Shown: positions 1 through 12,500, counted from the stretch's first letter. The stretch: 64,000 nt of DNA from Streptomyces nitrosporeus (GCF_008704555.1 NZ_CP023702.1:992001-1056000); one strand, 5' to 3'. Numbers and translations are program-made. The notes: generated by a model from the sequence alone, not told the origin.

Positions 1-30
1 TTCGCGGACCACCCATTTCTCGGTCTTCAT
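1..30 (-). CDS. Start of next PTM-cluster gene (probable zinc-type alcohol dehydrogenase), partial
   Basis: Only the first ten codons lie in the window (M-K-T-E-K-W-V-V-R-E), reading off the left edge. The ATG at 30 overlaps the stop of the upstream FAD oxidoreductase in an ATGA arrangement (27-30), the same coupling seen between the other genes of this operon. In known Streptomyces PTM clusters the gene after the two FAD oxidoreductases is a medium-chain alcohol dehydrogenase (FtdE/IkaC type) that closes or reduces a carbocycle. That identity is inferred from gene order only, because ten residues are too few to recognise a family. Confidence 0.55.
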   Translation of the reverse strand, partial: MKTEKWVVRE

Positions 31-1802
31 GGCTTCTCGCCGGTCCTCTCTGTCTGTTCCGGGACCCGGGTGCCGGTCTCGTGGAGAGCGGCCGGCAGAA
101 GGGGGCCGGGCCGGGTGTGTACGGGGATGACGCGATGGGTCGGCGGGGGTGCGGTGCGGTCCACCGACGCGGTGAAGGGTCTGCCGTCGTCGCGGCAGAC
201 GAACTGCATGACGTGCCGCCCGGCGGCTGCCGCCCGGATCAGCCCGCCGGTGGTGGCCCAGACGCCGGACTGGTAGAAGTCCCGCAGGCCGGGCAGGCCC
301 GGGCCGTGTTTCTTGACGAGTTCCTCCAGCGTCTCCCCGCTCTCCACGAACGGCTGCCAGCCGAGGACCGTCCCGTCGTAGTTGCCGGTGTAGCGGACCT
401 GGGTGAGCGGGCTGGAGACGTCGCGGACGACGATCGCGTCCCGGATGCCGGGGAAACGCCGCTCCAGGAAGTCCACCAGGGCCTCGCGCGCCCGCCGCTT
501 GGCGGCGTAGTAGCCGCGTCCGTGCCGCACGGGGAGCGTGTGGAGCTCCTCGCCGCCGCGGACCCGGGTCACCTGCTCCGGGCCCTCGTCCAGCTCCCGC
601 CACGGGGCGATGTCGCAGAAGTAGGTGACGTAGACGACGGTGGTGCCGTCCGGGGAGAGCTCGGGGTAGTGCCGGCTGCGGAACTGGACGTTGATGCTGG
701 GATGGCGCAGGCCGGTGAGTTCCGCGGCGGTGGCGTCGTCGAGGAGGTACGTCGTGCAGGGGTCGCCCTCGGGAAAGGGGCGGGACAGGCCGAGGAAGAG
801 GGTGAAGTAGCCGGGGAAGACCATGCCGGGTTCGTGGATGGTCCGGGTGTACAGGCGGCGGTAGGTGTCGTCGAGGTAGCGGCCCTGGAGGAACTTCGTC
901 ATGGTGGTGTGTCCGTCGCAGGCCGACACCACGATGTCGGCGCGCACCTCGCGCCCGTCGCTGAGCCGCACACCGACCGCCCGGTCGTCCTCCACGAGGA
1001 TCGTCTCGACCTTGGTGTTGTACGAGACCTCACCGCCGAGGCGCAGATAGCGGTTCTCGATCGACCGGGCGAGCCCCAGCGAGCCCCCTTCGGGGACCCC
1101 CGCCGAGAGGTTGGCGTGCGAGGCGAGCTGGAAGTGGAAGGGCAGCACCGGGAACGCCGGGTGCTTCTCGTAGAGGATGAAGTTGAACGCCTCGCGCAGC
1201 AGCGGGTCCTTGAAGCGTGCCGAGTAGTCGGCCATCAGGACACCGATGGTCGCCCGCACGGTGTTGGCGTAGGGGAGGAAGGAGGCCAGCATCCGCCAGC
1301 GTTCCGTGCGGCTCATCAGGCCGACCGGTTTGAGGAAGGGGTAGACCGCCAGTGCCTTGCGGAAGGAACGCAGCTGGGCGCAGAACTTCCTCACCGTGCG
1401 GGCGTCGGCCGGTGAGATCCGGATCAGGTGCTCCTCCAGCCGGTCCGGGTCGGAGTAGAAGTGGACGGCCCGGCCGTCCTGGCCGCGGACGATGTTGAAC
1501 ACGTCGAAGTGGCGTACTTCCTTGCCCTGGAGAGCGCCCAGTTCGAGCCAGATCCGGTGCATCTCGTTGCCGGGGCCACTGCCGAGGAGCCAGCTGACGC
1601 AGGGGTCCAGGGTGAAGTCGCCGCGGTCCCACGCGGTGCAGCAGCCGCCGGGCAGTTCGTGCATCTCCAGGATCCGGGTGCGGTAGCCGTTCATCTGGGC
1701 GTAGCAGCCGGTGGAGAGTCCTCCGAGGCCGGCTCCGATGATGATCATCGTCTCTCTGGGGCGGCCCGCGGCGGGCTGGGGCCCGCTCTTCCGGTGGATC
1801 AT
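27..1802 (-). CDS. ftdD: PTM-cluster FAD-dependent oxidoreductase 2 (phytoene desaturase-like)
   Basis: A 591-residue flavoprotein. A dinucleotide-binding fold starts near residue 19 (IIIGAGLGGLS, GxGxxG at 23-28), followed by ELPGGCCTAW, the layout of phytoene desaturase/carotenoid isomerase-like amine oxidases. It is a clear paralogue of the preceding gene, and both share the STGCYAQM and LPGGCCTAW blocks. In characterised PTM pathways such paired enzymes build the first five-membered carbocycles from the polyene tetramate. The reading frame stays open upstream to 1988, but the start at 1802 is preferred: it has GGGAGGAG upstream and overlaps the upstream stop as ATGA (1799-1802). The exact cyclisation catalysed cannot be read from sequence. 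Confidence 0.88.
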   Translation of the reverse strand: MIHRKSGPQPAAGRPRETMIIIGAGLGGLSTGCYAQMNGYRTRILEMHELPGGCCTAWDRGDFTLDPCVSWLLGSGPGNEMHRIWLELGALQGKEVRHFDVFNIVRGQDGRAVHFYSDPDRLEEHLIRISPADARTVRKFCAQLRSFRKALAVYPFLKPVGLMSRTERWRMLASFLPYANTVRATIGVLMADYSARFKDPLLREAFNFILYEKHPAFPVLPFHFQLASHANLSAGVPEGGSLGLARSIENRYLRLGGEVSYNTKVETILVEDDRAVGVRLSDGREVRADIVVSACDGHTTMTKFLQGRYLDDTYRRLYTRTIHEPGMVFPGYFTLFLGLSRPFPEGDPCTTYLLDDATAAELTGLRHPSINVQFRSRHYPELSPDGTTVVYVTYFCDIAPWRELDEGPEQVTRVRGGEELHTLPVRHGRGYYAAKRRAREALVDFLERRFPGIRDAIVVRDVSSPLTQVRYTGNYDGTVLGWQPFVESGETLEELVKKHGPGLPGLRDFYQSGVWATTGGLIRAAAAGRHVMQFVCRDDGRPFTASVDRTAPPPTHRVIPVHTRPGPLLPAALHETGTRVPEQTERTGEKP

Positions 1803-3544
1803 GAGCCGGTCTCCTCCCGTGCGGACCATCGGTCGAGCTGGGGCAGGCGCCCCAGCTTGCCGGGGTGCCAGGGTTCGGCACCGTCGCTCTCCCATGCCCG
1901 GAAGGTGAGACCGAGCTCCTGGCAGAGGTACTGGGCGGCGAAGCGCCCGGTGGACGCGGCGCGGATCAGGCCCCCCATGCCGACCCACTGGCCGGCCATG
2001 GAGAAACCGCTGAGTCCGGGCAGCCGCATCCGGTCCTTGCCGACCAGCCGGGCCGCGACGTCGTCGGCGTCGGAGAAAGCCTTCCAGGCGAGGATCGAAC
2101 CGTCGTGGTTGCCGGTGTAGCGGTGCGTCGTGGCCGGAGTCGCCACCTCGACCACCTCCGTACGGTCCGCGAGCCCGGGCATCCGGCGTTCGAGGAAGGC
2201 GCGTACGAAGTCGGCGGCCTCGCGTTTCCGGGCCCGGTACTCCTTGCGGTCGCGGGAGCGGAGCTCCTTCCAGTACGCGAAGTCGCTGAAGTAGGTGCAG
2301 TGCACGACCGAGTGGCCGGGCGGCGCGAATCCGTCGGAGTACCGGGAGCGCACCTGCACGACGATGCTGTTCTGGAGGGCGCCGGGGAGCCGGGCGGCGT
2401 CCTGGGCGGACAGCAGATGGGTGGTGCTGTGGGCCTCGTCGGGGCCGAAGGGCCCGCGGATCCCGGCGAAGACGGAGACGACCGCGGGGAACAGGGTGCC
2501 GGGGCGGTGCAGCAGGTCGGAGTAGAGCTTCTCGATGCGGGGGCTGGTGTACCGGCCGCCCAGCAGGCCGTGGAGTGTGGTGCGGCCGTCACAGGCGGAG
2601 ACGACGTGTTCGGCGAAGTACCGCTTTCCGTTGCGGAGTTCGATGCCGATCGCGCGTCCGTTCTCGACGAGGACCTTTTCGGCGCGCGCCCGGTAGGTGA
2701 GGGTGCCGCCCAGCTTCCGGTAGCGCTCCTCGACGGACCGGGCGAGGCCGAGCGATCCCCCTTGGGGGAAGCCGGCGTTGTGGTGGTGGGCGGCGGCCAT
2801 GTTGAACAGGTACGGCAGGAGCGGGAACCCTTCCGGATCCTGGAAGAAGATGTTGCGGAAGGCCCGGCGCAGCAGGGGGTCCTGGAACGTGTCGGCGAAG
2901 GTGTGCATCGGGGTCGCCGCGGTGCGCCAGAACAGCCGGAAGGCCGGCAGTACCGTCCGCAGCATCGCCGCCTTCTCCCGGACGGTACGCAGGTCCGGTG
3001 CGGTCAGGAACGGGTACAGCTCGATGCGGGTGAACCGCCGCAGGTCCCGGGTGAACGCCCGGATGGGTGCCGTGTCCAGGGGGGAGATCTCCAGCAGGTG
3101 GGCCTCCAGCCGGTCCGGGTCGTTGTAGAACGACACCGTGCGGCCGTGTTCGTCCTCGACCTTGTTGAACACGTCGAAGTTGGTCATCGTCTTGCCGTCG
3201 AAGGCGCCCAGCTCGCGCCACACCTGGTGGGCGTTGTTGCCGGGGGCGGTGCCGATCAGCCACTCGATGCAGTAGTCGAAGATGTAGCCGTCGCGCGACC
3301 AGGCGGTGCAGCAGCCCCCGGGCAGGACGTGCTTCTCGAAGATCCGGGTCCTGGCCCCGCTCATCTGGGCGTAGCAGCCGGTGGAGAGGCCCGCCACACC
3401 CGCGCCGATGACGATGACGCGGGGCGGCGTGCCGGGGCTGCGTTCGGGGCGGGTCCAGTCGCTCTCGGACCCGGTGGCTGTGGTGGTGGTGTCGGTGCCG
3501 GTCGTGGTGCCGGTTCCGGCCGTGGCGTCGGTCTCAGGCTTCAT
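1799..3544 (-). CDS. ftdC: PTM-cluster FAD-dependent oxidoreductase 1 (phytoene desaturase-like)
   Basis: A 581-residue flavoprotein. Residues 8-26 are a Thr/Gly-rich, probably disordered N-terminus. The FAD-binding GxGxxG follows at about 47-52 (VIVIGAGVAGLS), then the VLPGGCCTAW block, and the C-terminus carries a QWVGMGGLIRAASTGRFAAQ flavin-contact segment. Paralogous to its downstream neighbour. The start overlaps the end of the PKS-NRPS gene by 11 bp, and GGAGG lies 11 bases upstream inside that gene's last codons, so translation is probably coupled. By PTM pathway knowledge (frontalamide, ikarugamycin, HSAF) it should act on the polyene tetramate released by the synthetase to form a ring. 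Which of the two paralogues acts first is not visible here. Confidence 0.88.
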   Translation of the reverse strand: MKPETDATAGTGTTTGTDTTTTATGSESDWTRPERSPGTPPRVIVIGAGVAGLSTGCYAQMSGARTRIFEKHVLPGGCCTAWSRDGYIFDYCIEWLIGTAPGNNAHQVWRELGAFDGKTMTNFDVFNKVEDEHGRTVSFYNDPDRLEAHLLEISPLDTAPIRAFTRDLRRFTRIELYPFLTAPDLRTVREKAAMLRTVLPAFRLFWRTAATPMHTFADTFQDPLLRRAFRNIFFQDPEGFPLLPYLFNMAAAHHHNAGFPQGGSLGLARSVEERYRKLGGTLTYRARAEKVLVENGRAIGIELRNGKRYFAEHVVSACDGRTTLHGLLGGRYTSPRIEKLYSDLLHRPGTLFPAVVSVFAGIRGPFGPDEAHSTTHLLSAQDAARLPGALQNSIVVQVRSRYSDGFAPPGHSVVHCTYFSDFAYWKELRSRDRKEYRARKREAADFVRAFLERRMPGLADRTEVVEVATPATTHRYTGNHDGSILAWKAFSDADDVAARLVGKDRMRLPGLSGFSMAGQWVGMGGLIRAASTGRFAAQYLCQELGLTFRAWESDGAEPWHPGKLGRLPQLDRWSAREETGS

Positions 3545-6500
3545 GGGTCGCCGTGCCTCCTGTCAGCACGGCGCGCACCAGGTCGGCGTTGCGGACGAGG
3601 TGCTTGGGGTCGAGCATGTCCGCGTGCCGGCCGGAACCGCGCAGCACGAGCGTGTCCTGGACGGAACTGCCGTGCCAGGTGCCCTGCTCTCCGGGGGCGT
3701 AGAGGGCCGCCTTCTCCTCGTCGGTGATGACGCTGACGGCTGCGGCGGTCCTTCCGGTGTTGGGGGTGCGCCCGCAGAAGGCCAGGTACTCCGCCGCGTG
3801 GGCGAGCGTCTCGCTCGCGACGACGTCGGATCCGGTGTGCTTGCGCAGGTGTTCCCCGAGCTCCGCCTCGAAGACCCGGATGCCCTCGTCGCCCGGCTCG
3901 TAGCTCTCCAGGATGCGGCGGGAGTCCAGGACGACGACGTGGGCCACCCGGCGGCCCCGGCGTTCGAGTTCCTTGGCGGTCTCGAAGGCGAGGTTGCCGC
4001 CGAGGGAGTAGCCGAGGAGCAGGCAGGGGCCTTCGGGCCGGACGGTTTCGACGAGGTCGGCGTAGCGGGCCACCTTGTCGTCCCCGGGCAGGTAGTTGAA
4101 GCCGATGACGGTGTACTCCGGGAGGTGATCGGCGAGGCCGCGGTAGACGAGTCCGTGGCCGCCGGCGGGCGGGAAGGCGAAGAGGAGCGGTGAGCGCCCG
4201 TCGTTGAAGGTGAGGAAGGGAAGCTCCTCGGCCGCCGTGCCGTGGAGCACCTCCTGCACGGCCGCGGCCATGCCGTGCAGGGTGGTGGTGCGGTACAGCC
4301 GGCTGACGGGGACGGTGACGCCGAATTCCGTGCGCAGGTGGTGGATGAGTTCGATGAGTTTGATCGAGCTGCCGCCGAGTTCGAAGAAGTCGTCCTCCAG
4401 TCCTGCCTGTTCCACGCCCAGCAGTGCCTGCCAGTGCCGGGCGACCCCCGTCTCGTAGACCGTCACCGGCGCTTCGTGGGGACGCTGTTCCGCGCCGGTC
4501 TCCGGTGCGGGCAGGGCGGCGAGGTCGACCTTGCCGTTGGCCGTCAGCGGCAGCGCGGGGACGACGACGAAGTGCGCCGGGATCATGTAGGAGGGCAGGG
4601 AGGCGGCCAGGTGGCGGCGCAGCGCCCGTGGATCCGGTGCGGCGCCCGGTGCCGGTACGCAGTAGGCGCAGAGCGCCGCCTCCCCCCGGCCGTCGGTACG
4701 GAGGGTGACCACGGCCCGGTCGAGCGCGGGCCACCGCTCCAGCTGCGCTTCGATCTCGCCGGTCTCGACGCGGTGGCCGCGCAGTTTCACCTGGCCGTCG
4801 GTGCGGCCCAGCAGGTGCGCCCGGCCCTGGGCGTCCCAGCGTGCGAGGTCACCGGTGCGGTAGAGCCGTTCCGGCCGGGCACCGGGCTCACGGCTCAGGG
4901 TCCGGGTGACGAAGCGGTGCCGGGTCTGTTCCGGGTCTCCGGCGTATCCGGACGCCACACCGTCGCCTCCGATCCACAGCTCGCCCGGGACACCGGGCGG
5001 GACGGGTTCGCCGTGGGCGTCCAGGATGTGCAGGGTGCTGTTGGGCAGGGGGCGGCCGATCGGGACCATCCGGCCGGGTTCCAGGTCGTCGGTGGGGCCT
5101 TCGAAGCAGGCGCTGTCGATGGTCGCCTCGGTGAGGCCGTAGGAGTTGACGAGACGGGTGGCCGGGCCGCACAGCTCGCCCAGGCGGCGGTACTCCCCCA
5201 CGCTCCAGGCGTCCGAGCCGACGACCAGCAGCCGCAGGAAGTCCAGCCGCAGCCCCTCCCTGGTGCAGTGGTCCATCAGTCCGCGCACCACGGCGGGCAC
5301 GAACTCGGCGCAGTCGACGCGCTCCTGCCGCATCGTCCGGTAGAGCCGCGGGGTGTCGAAGAGGAGGTCGCGGTCGACCAGGACGAGATTTCCCCCGGAG
5401 CACAGGGCGCGGACCAGGTCGCCGGTGAACACGTCGAACGCCGGTCCGGCCATCTGGAGGTGGACCCGGACGTCCTGTTCCAGGCGGTAGACCTCCTGCC
5501 AGGAGGCGTACGCCGAGGCGAGGTTGCCGTGGGACACCTCGACCGCCTTCGGGCGGCCGGTGGACCCCGAGGTGGTGATGACGTAGGCGGGGGCGTCCGG
5601 GTCCACCGGTTCCCGGCTCGCCGCCCCGGCGTCCGGGGCCGGTCCGGGCGTCTGGAGTTCACCGGCGGTGACCGTCCGGACGCCCGGCACACCGGTGTCC
5701 GTCGCCGACGGGCCGTCGGTGACGACGAGCTCGGCACCGGTGGTCCGCAGGAGCTGTGCGAGCCGGTCCGCGGGCTGGTCGGGCTGGACGGGGAGGTAGG
5801 CGCCGCCCGCCTTGAGCACGGCGAGCAGGGTGACGACCAGCTCCGGTGTCTTGTCCATGCGTACGGCGACGACCGAGCCCGTGGTGAGTCCGAGGGCCCG
5901 CAGCCGGTGAGCCCCGGCCGTGGCCCGGCGTTCCAGCTCGGCGTAGGTCATCCTCCGCGCGCCGCCGCCCGGGGCCGGCGCCGTGACGGCCACAGCGTCG
6001 GGCCGGGACGCGGCGACCCTGCCGATCCGTGCGTGGACCGGCAGGAACCCCGCCCCACGAGCCCCTTCTCCGGCGGCGGAGGCCCCAGGGGCGCCGGTCA
6101 GGACGGACTCGGAGGATTCGGGGGTCCCGGAGGATTCGGGGGACCCGGGGGTCCCGGGGGATTCGGGGGCCTCGGGGGATTCGGAGGTCCTGGGGGCGAG
6201 CGGGACCGGGGCGGGAGGGGCGGTGGTGAGCGGGGCGTCGGGGCGGCTCCACTCCGCGATCAGCTGCTCACGTTCGTCTTCGCCGAGCATCCCCAGCCGC
6301 GACACGGCCGTCTCGCCCGGCGCCCGGGTCATCGCGTCGAGCAGCCGGGTGTAGTGGGAGGCCATCCGCCGGACCGTCTCGGGCAGGAAGAGGTCGGTGT
6401 TGTACTTGAGGACGCAGTGGAACCGGTGCTCGGCCTCGTCCTCGTAGGCGGACAGCGTCAGGTCGAACTGGCCTTCCTCCTCGGGGAGTTCGATGTACTT

Positions 6501-9500
6501 GAGGCGGTATCCGTACTGCTCGGTGGCGACCTTGTGGGTGAGCAGGATGAACATCGCCTGGAACACCGCTGAGCGGCTGGGGTCGTGCTGGAGGCCGAGT
6601 TCCTCGACCAGCAGGACGAAGGGGTACTCCTGGTTGTCGAGCCCGCCGAGCACCGTCGTACGGACCTGTTCCAGCAGTCCGGCGACGCTCGGGTCCTCCG
6701 TGAGGTCGGCGTGCAGCGGGAGCGGGTTGACGAAGTAGCCGTAGACGGAGGCGAAGTCCTGATGGGTGCGCCCGGTCACGGGACTGCCGACGACGATGTG
6801 CTCCTGGCCGGAGTAGCGGTGCAGCAGCAGGTAGTACGCGCTCAGCAGCACCATGAACGGGGTGACGTGGTGGGCGAGGGCCAGGACGTGGACCCGGGCG
6901 CTGAGAGCGGTGTCGAGTTCGAAGAACGCGGAGGCGCCGTTGTGGGTCTGGACGGCCGGGCGCGGCTTGTCGGTGGGCAGGTCCAGCAGGGGCACCTCGG
7001 CCGGCAGATGTCCGCGCCAGTAGTCCAGCATCCGCGCCGCGTCGGCGCCGGCCAGGAACCGGTTCTGCTGGTTGAGGAAGTCGAGGTAGCGGGACGCCAC
7101 CGGCGGGAGCTGCGGCTTCCGGCCCTGCCGGAGCGCCTCGTACACCGCGAAGAGTTCATCGATGAAGGTGAAGGTGGAGATGGCGTCGGAGACGATGTGG
7201 TGGACGGCCTTCATGATGATCCAGCGGTCGGGTCCGCGCTTGAAGAGACGGAAGCGGACCAGTGGGTCGCGGGCGAGGTCGTAGGGCTTGCGGTACTCGG
7301 CGACGATCGTCCGGTGGATGCTCTCCCAGTCCTGTCCCTGGACGTCGAAGAGCGCCAGGTCGGGCTCCGTCCCCGGGGAGACGCGCTGCACCGCGTGGCC
7401 GTCCTGAAGGAGGAAGTTGGTGCGCAGCGCCGGGTGCCGGGCGATGAGCTCGCGTACGGCCCCGAACATCAGGTCCGGGTCGAGGGCGACGGTCACCTCG
7501 ACGGCCCCGCCGATGTTGTAGGCGTATCCGTCGGGGTTGAGGTGCTTCAGGAACCAGAGCGCCTTCTGGTTCTGGGTCAGCGGGTACTGCCGCTCGTCGT
7601 CGTACACCTCGACGGTCCGGTCCGTGCCGCTCGCGCCCCCGGCCTCGGCCAGTGCCGTGAGGCCGTCGTGGAGCTGTGCGGCCAGTTCACCGGCGGGGGT
7701 ACCGCTCAGCAGGGCGACCACGGGCATGGCCACGCCGAGCTCGGCGTGGATCCGGGCGCGGAGCTCCATCGCGAGGAGCGAGTCGAGGCCGAGGCCCCCG
7801 AGTCCGGTGGCCGGGTCGATGCGGTCCGTACCGGTACGGAGCACCGAGGCGCACAGCGCGGCGAACCGTTCTGTCACCAGGGCCCGGCGGTCCGTCTCGC
7901 CGGCGGCCGTGAAGACGTCGAGGAAGGCGTTGCCCGATCCGGCGTCCGCCGGGGGCGCGGCCGCGGCCGCCAGCTCCGCGACCAGGGGCGGCGGGGCCTG
8001 GTACCAGGCCAGGAAGACCGGCCAGTCCACGACGGTCGCCACGACGAGTTGCGCGTGGTCCTGGCCTATGACGCGTTCCAGGACGCTCATTCCCGCGTCG
8101 GGGGCGAGTGAACTCATCCCGCGGCTGTGCAGGTAGTGGCCGACGAGTCCGAGCTCCTCGATCATTCCGGTGGCCCAGGGACCCCAGTCCAGGCTCAGTG
8201 CGGGCAGCCCCCGGGCGCGGCGGTGGTGGGCGAGTGCGTCCAGGAAGGCGTTGCCGGCCGCGTAGTTGGTCTGTCCGGCCGTGGTCAGCAGCGAGGCGAT
8301 CGAGGCGAAGAGCACGAAGTGGTCGAGGGGCTCGTCGCGCAGGTGCCGGTGCAGGAGGTGGGCACCGATCGTCTTCGGGTCGTGGACGGCGTCGAAGGTG
8401 GACCGGTCCAGATCGGCGACCAGTGTGTCGCGGACCTGGCCCGCCAGGTGGAACACCCCGCGCAGGGGCGGCCCGGTGCGGCGGTAGGTGTCGAGCCAGC
8501 TGGTCAGGGCGCTCTCGTCGGTGATGTCGAGGGGGGCGAGGACGACCTGCGCGCCCAGCGCCTCCAGCTCCCTGACGAGGGCCACGGCCCGGCCTTCCGG
8601 GGTGGCCGGATCGGTGCCTGTCCACTTCTCACGGGCCGGCACGGGGGTACGCCCCACCAGGACGAGCCTGCGGGCGCCGCGCCGGACGAGGGTGCGGCAC
8701 AGCAGCCGGCCGAGCGCGCCGAACGCTCCGGTCACCAGGTAGCCGCCGTCGGCCCGGAGCCTGAGGGGCAGGGGGCGGGTCAGTCCCTGAGCGGGGCGGA
8801 GCCGGCTGGTGAGCCGGCGGCCGGCCCGCAGGGCGATCTCCTCCTCGTCGTCGAGGAGCGCCTCGCGCAGCAGGGCCTCGGCGTCCGCGCGGGCCCCGGC
8901 CGGTCCCGGTCGCCGATGAGGGTCGAGGTCGATCAGTTTGCCCGGGTGGCCCATGAGTTCCTGGTGCCGCAGCACCCGGCCGACGCCCCAGGCGGGGGCT
9001 CCGAGGGGTTCGACGTCCTCGCCGGGCACCACGGCCTGGGCCCCTCGGGTCACGATGTGCAGGCTGCCGCCGGTCCCCCGGGCGAGCAGGACCCGGGCGA
9101 GCACGGTCAGGGAGTAGCTGCCCGGACCGGTGTGGCCGGTGAGGGCGTCCGTGCCGCACCCGTCGAGGGACGGCGCGTCGAGGTTCCAGAGGTGCAGGAC
9201 GGCTCCGCGGAAGGGCCGGCCCGTGAGGCGGTCGAGGTCTGCGAGGACCCGGCTCAGGTCGGCCTCGGAACCGGGGTCGACGGTTCGGGTGCCGTCCGCC
9301 TCGGAACGGGCGCCGCCGGGGCGTACCAGGTGGCAGTGTTCACCGCGGGCCGCCGCGAGGGCCGCGAAGGCGTCGGCGACTCCTCCGGCGTCGGCGAGGA
9401 CCAGCCAGCCGTGCTCCCGGGCCGCGGCCATGAGGTCCGCGCCGCCGTCCTGCGGGGACGGGCCGGAGACGTCGGTCCAGACCGTCTCGGCGAGCCAGGA

Positions 9501-12500
9501 GTCGATGGTGGTCCGGGCCACGGCGGTCGCGGCCCGTTCCACGTCCGTCGCCCGGAATCCGCGGATGCCGCCCAGCGGAGTGCCGTCGTCGGCGTACAGG
9601 GTGATGTCCCCGAGCGTGGTGTCCCCGGCTCCGGCGGTCCCCGGTGCGGTGCGGGGCGCGGTGGCGTCGTCGGTCCCCGGCGCGGTGGCGTCGGCGTCGG
9701 TGGTCACGGTGGCGTGCACCCAGAGCGGCTGGTCGCCGACCGGCTCCAGGGCGATCTCGTCGAGTGAGAGCGGGAGCTTGATACCGGTGGCCGGTGCCGT
9801 CTGAGCCTGGAGGAGCTGCGGGGTCAGTACGGCCTGGAAGCAGGCGTCGAGCAGGGCGGGGTGCAGGTGGTGGCGGGCGGCGTCGTCGCCGATGGCCCGG
9901 GGCGGCCGGATCCGCGCGAGTACTTCGGTGGGGCCGACCCACACCTCTTCGATGGCCTGGAAGGCGGGGCCGTACTGGTATCCGAGGGCGGCCAGCGCGG
10001 TGTAGCAGGCGGGGCCGTCGAGATGCCGGACGGTGCGTGCGCGGATCGCGGTGGCGTCGAGCGGCGGACCGTCGGTGCGGCGCTGGCCGCTGCGGACCAC
10101 CCCCCGGACGTGCACGGCGGCCTCCCCGTCGGCACCGGCCTCGGACGCGACGGTGAAGGCGGCGTCCTCCATGGAGAGGGACAGCCGCACGGGCCTGTCC
10201 TCCCCCTCGGGCAGGAAGAGGGCCTTGCGCAGTTCGATGTCGGCGAGGACGACCCGCTTCCCGCCGGTGACGCGCAGGACGGCCTGAGCCGCCATCTCGA
10301 GGTATCCGGCGGCGGGGAACACCACGGTGTCCTGGATGCGGTGGTCGGCGAGGTAGGGCAGGGTCTCGGTGTCCAGGCGGACCTGCCAGGACGGTTCGGT
10401 GTGGCCGGTGCGGCGCCCGAGGAGCGGATGGTCGGTGGCACCGAGCCGGACCTGGGCGACGGGGTGCGGCTCCGTCCAGTGGCGGTCGCGGCGGAAGGGG
10501 TAGCGGGGCAGGGTGACCGGGCGGCCGGCGGGCTGGAGCGTGTCCCAGTCGACTCCGGTGCCCAGGTTGTGCAGCGAGGCCAGTGAGACGGCGAACCGCT
10601 CGCTCTCGTCCTCCTGCCGGCGGATGGAGGGGAGGGTCAGTCCGCTCGCGCCCCGTGCGTCGAGGCACTCACGGATCGAGTGCCCGAGCACGGGATGCGG
10701 GCCGATCTCCAGGAACACCCGGTGTCCGTCGTCGGCCAGCCGGTCGACCGCCGCCCGGAACCGCACCCGGTCGCGCACGTTCTGCCACCAGTACGCGGCG
10801 TCGAGCTCACGTCCGTCCGCGGTTCCCTCACGGCCCGTCAGGTACAGCGGTATCCGTGCCCGGCGGGGCGCCAGGTCCGCGAGGGAGGAGAGCAGTTCGT
10901 CCTTGATGCGCTCCATGCCGACGCTGTGGTAAGGGACCCGTACCGTCAGGAACTTGGCGAAGAGCTGCTCGGCCCGCAGTTCCTCGGCCAGCAGGGCCAG
11001 CGCCGGCTCCTCCCCGGCGAGGGTGACCGACGTGGGGCTGTTGACCGCGGCGACCGACACCCGGTCCCGGTAGGGGCGCACGCGGCGTTCGGCCTCGTCC
11101 TCGGTGAGGCTCACCGCGAGCATGGTCCCCGTCCCGGCCAGGGTGTGCTGGAGCCGGCTGCGGTGGGCCACGACGCGCACGGCCTCCTCAAGGGTGTAGA
11201 CCCCCGCCTCGTGGAAGGCGGCGACCTCTCCGGTGCTGTGCCCGACCACGGCGTCCGGGGTCACGCCGTACTCGCGCCACATGGCGGCCAGGCCGGTCTG
11301 CAGGGCGAAGTTGGCGGGCTGGGCCAGCCAGGTCTCGCCCATCCGGGAGGCGGACTCCTCCGCGGACATCTCCGCGAGGAGGGACCAGCCCGTGATGTCC
11401 CGCAGGGCGCGGTCGCACCGGGTGACCGCGTCGCGGAACACCTCGTCCTCGCGCAGCAGTTGGCGCCCCATCCCCCACCACTGGGGTCCCATCCCGGTGA
11501 AGACCCAGACCAGCCGGCGTTCGTCGGCGGCCCGCAGGCGGTCCTGGACGGCCCTGGGGTGCGGCTCGCCCCGGCCGTAGGCGGCCAGGGCCTCGTCGAG
11601 GGAGGCGCGCGAGGTGTAGACGACGGACAGCCGCTCGGCGTGGTGCTGGCGGCGGTGGGCCAGGGTGTGGCCCAGGTCGGGCAGGGGGACAGCGGGGCGG
11701 CCGGCGTCTTCGGCGAGTTCCTCCCGGATGGCGTCCGCCCTTTCCAGGAGCGCTTCCGGGTGCCGGGCGCTGAGCGGGAGGATGCTCCAGCGGCGTCCGC
11801 CGGACCGCGCGGTGCTCCCGGTGCCGCTGCCCGTGCCGGCCGGGACCGTCGGGGCTTCCTCCAGCAGGACGTGGGCGTTGGTGCCGCCGAACCCGAAGGA
11901 GTTCACCCCGGCGCGGGCGGGGCCTTCGTGTTCGGGCCACGGGGTGAGCCGGGTGGGGATCTCGTACGGCAGCGCCGCCGCGTCGATGGCCGGGTTGAGG
12001 TGTTCCAGGTTGATGTGCGGGGGGATGAGGCGGTGTTCGAGGCTCAGGGCCGCCTTGATCAGTCCCGCGATCCCGGCGGCGGACTCGGTGTGTCCGATGT
12101 TGGTCTTCACCGAGCCGACGTAGCAGCGTGAGCCGGGGGCCCGCCCGTCGGCCAGCGCACGCGCCAGCGCGTTGGCCTCGATGGGGTCGCCGACCGGCGT
12201 CGAGGTCCCGTGGGCCTCCATGTACTGGAGTTCGCCGGGCGAGATCCCCGCCTCGGCACAGACCTGCCGGATGAGGGAGACCTGGGCCTCGGCGTTGGGC
12301 ACGGTGATGCCGTTGGTGCGCCCGTCCTGGTTGACACCGCTGCCGATGATCACCGCGTGGACGCGGTCGCCGTCCCTGACGGCGTCCTCCAGCCGCTTCA
12401 GCGCGACCAGGCCGACGCCTTCGGCCCGTACGTAACCGTCGGCGGCGGCGTCGAAGGTGCGGGAACGGCCTTCGGGCGACAGGAAGCCGCCCTTCGTCTC

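Noticed and set aside
81..3727. Long plus-strand open frames opposite the PTM FAD enzymes
   Set aside because: They mirror the minus-strand genes, lack ribosome sites and domains, and arise from GC-rich third positions.
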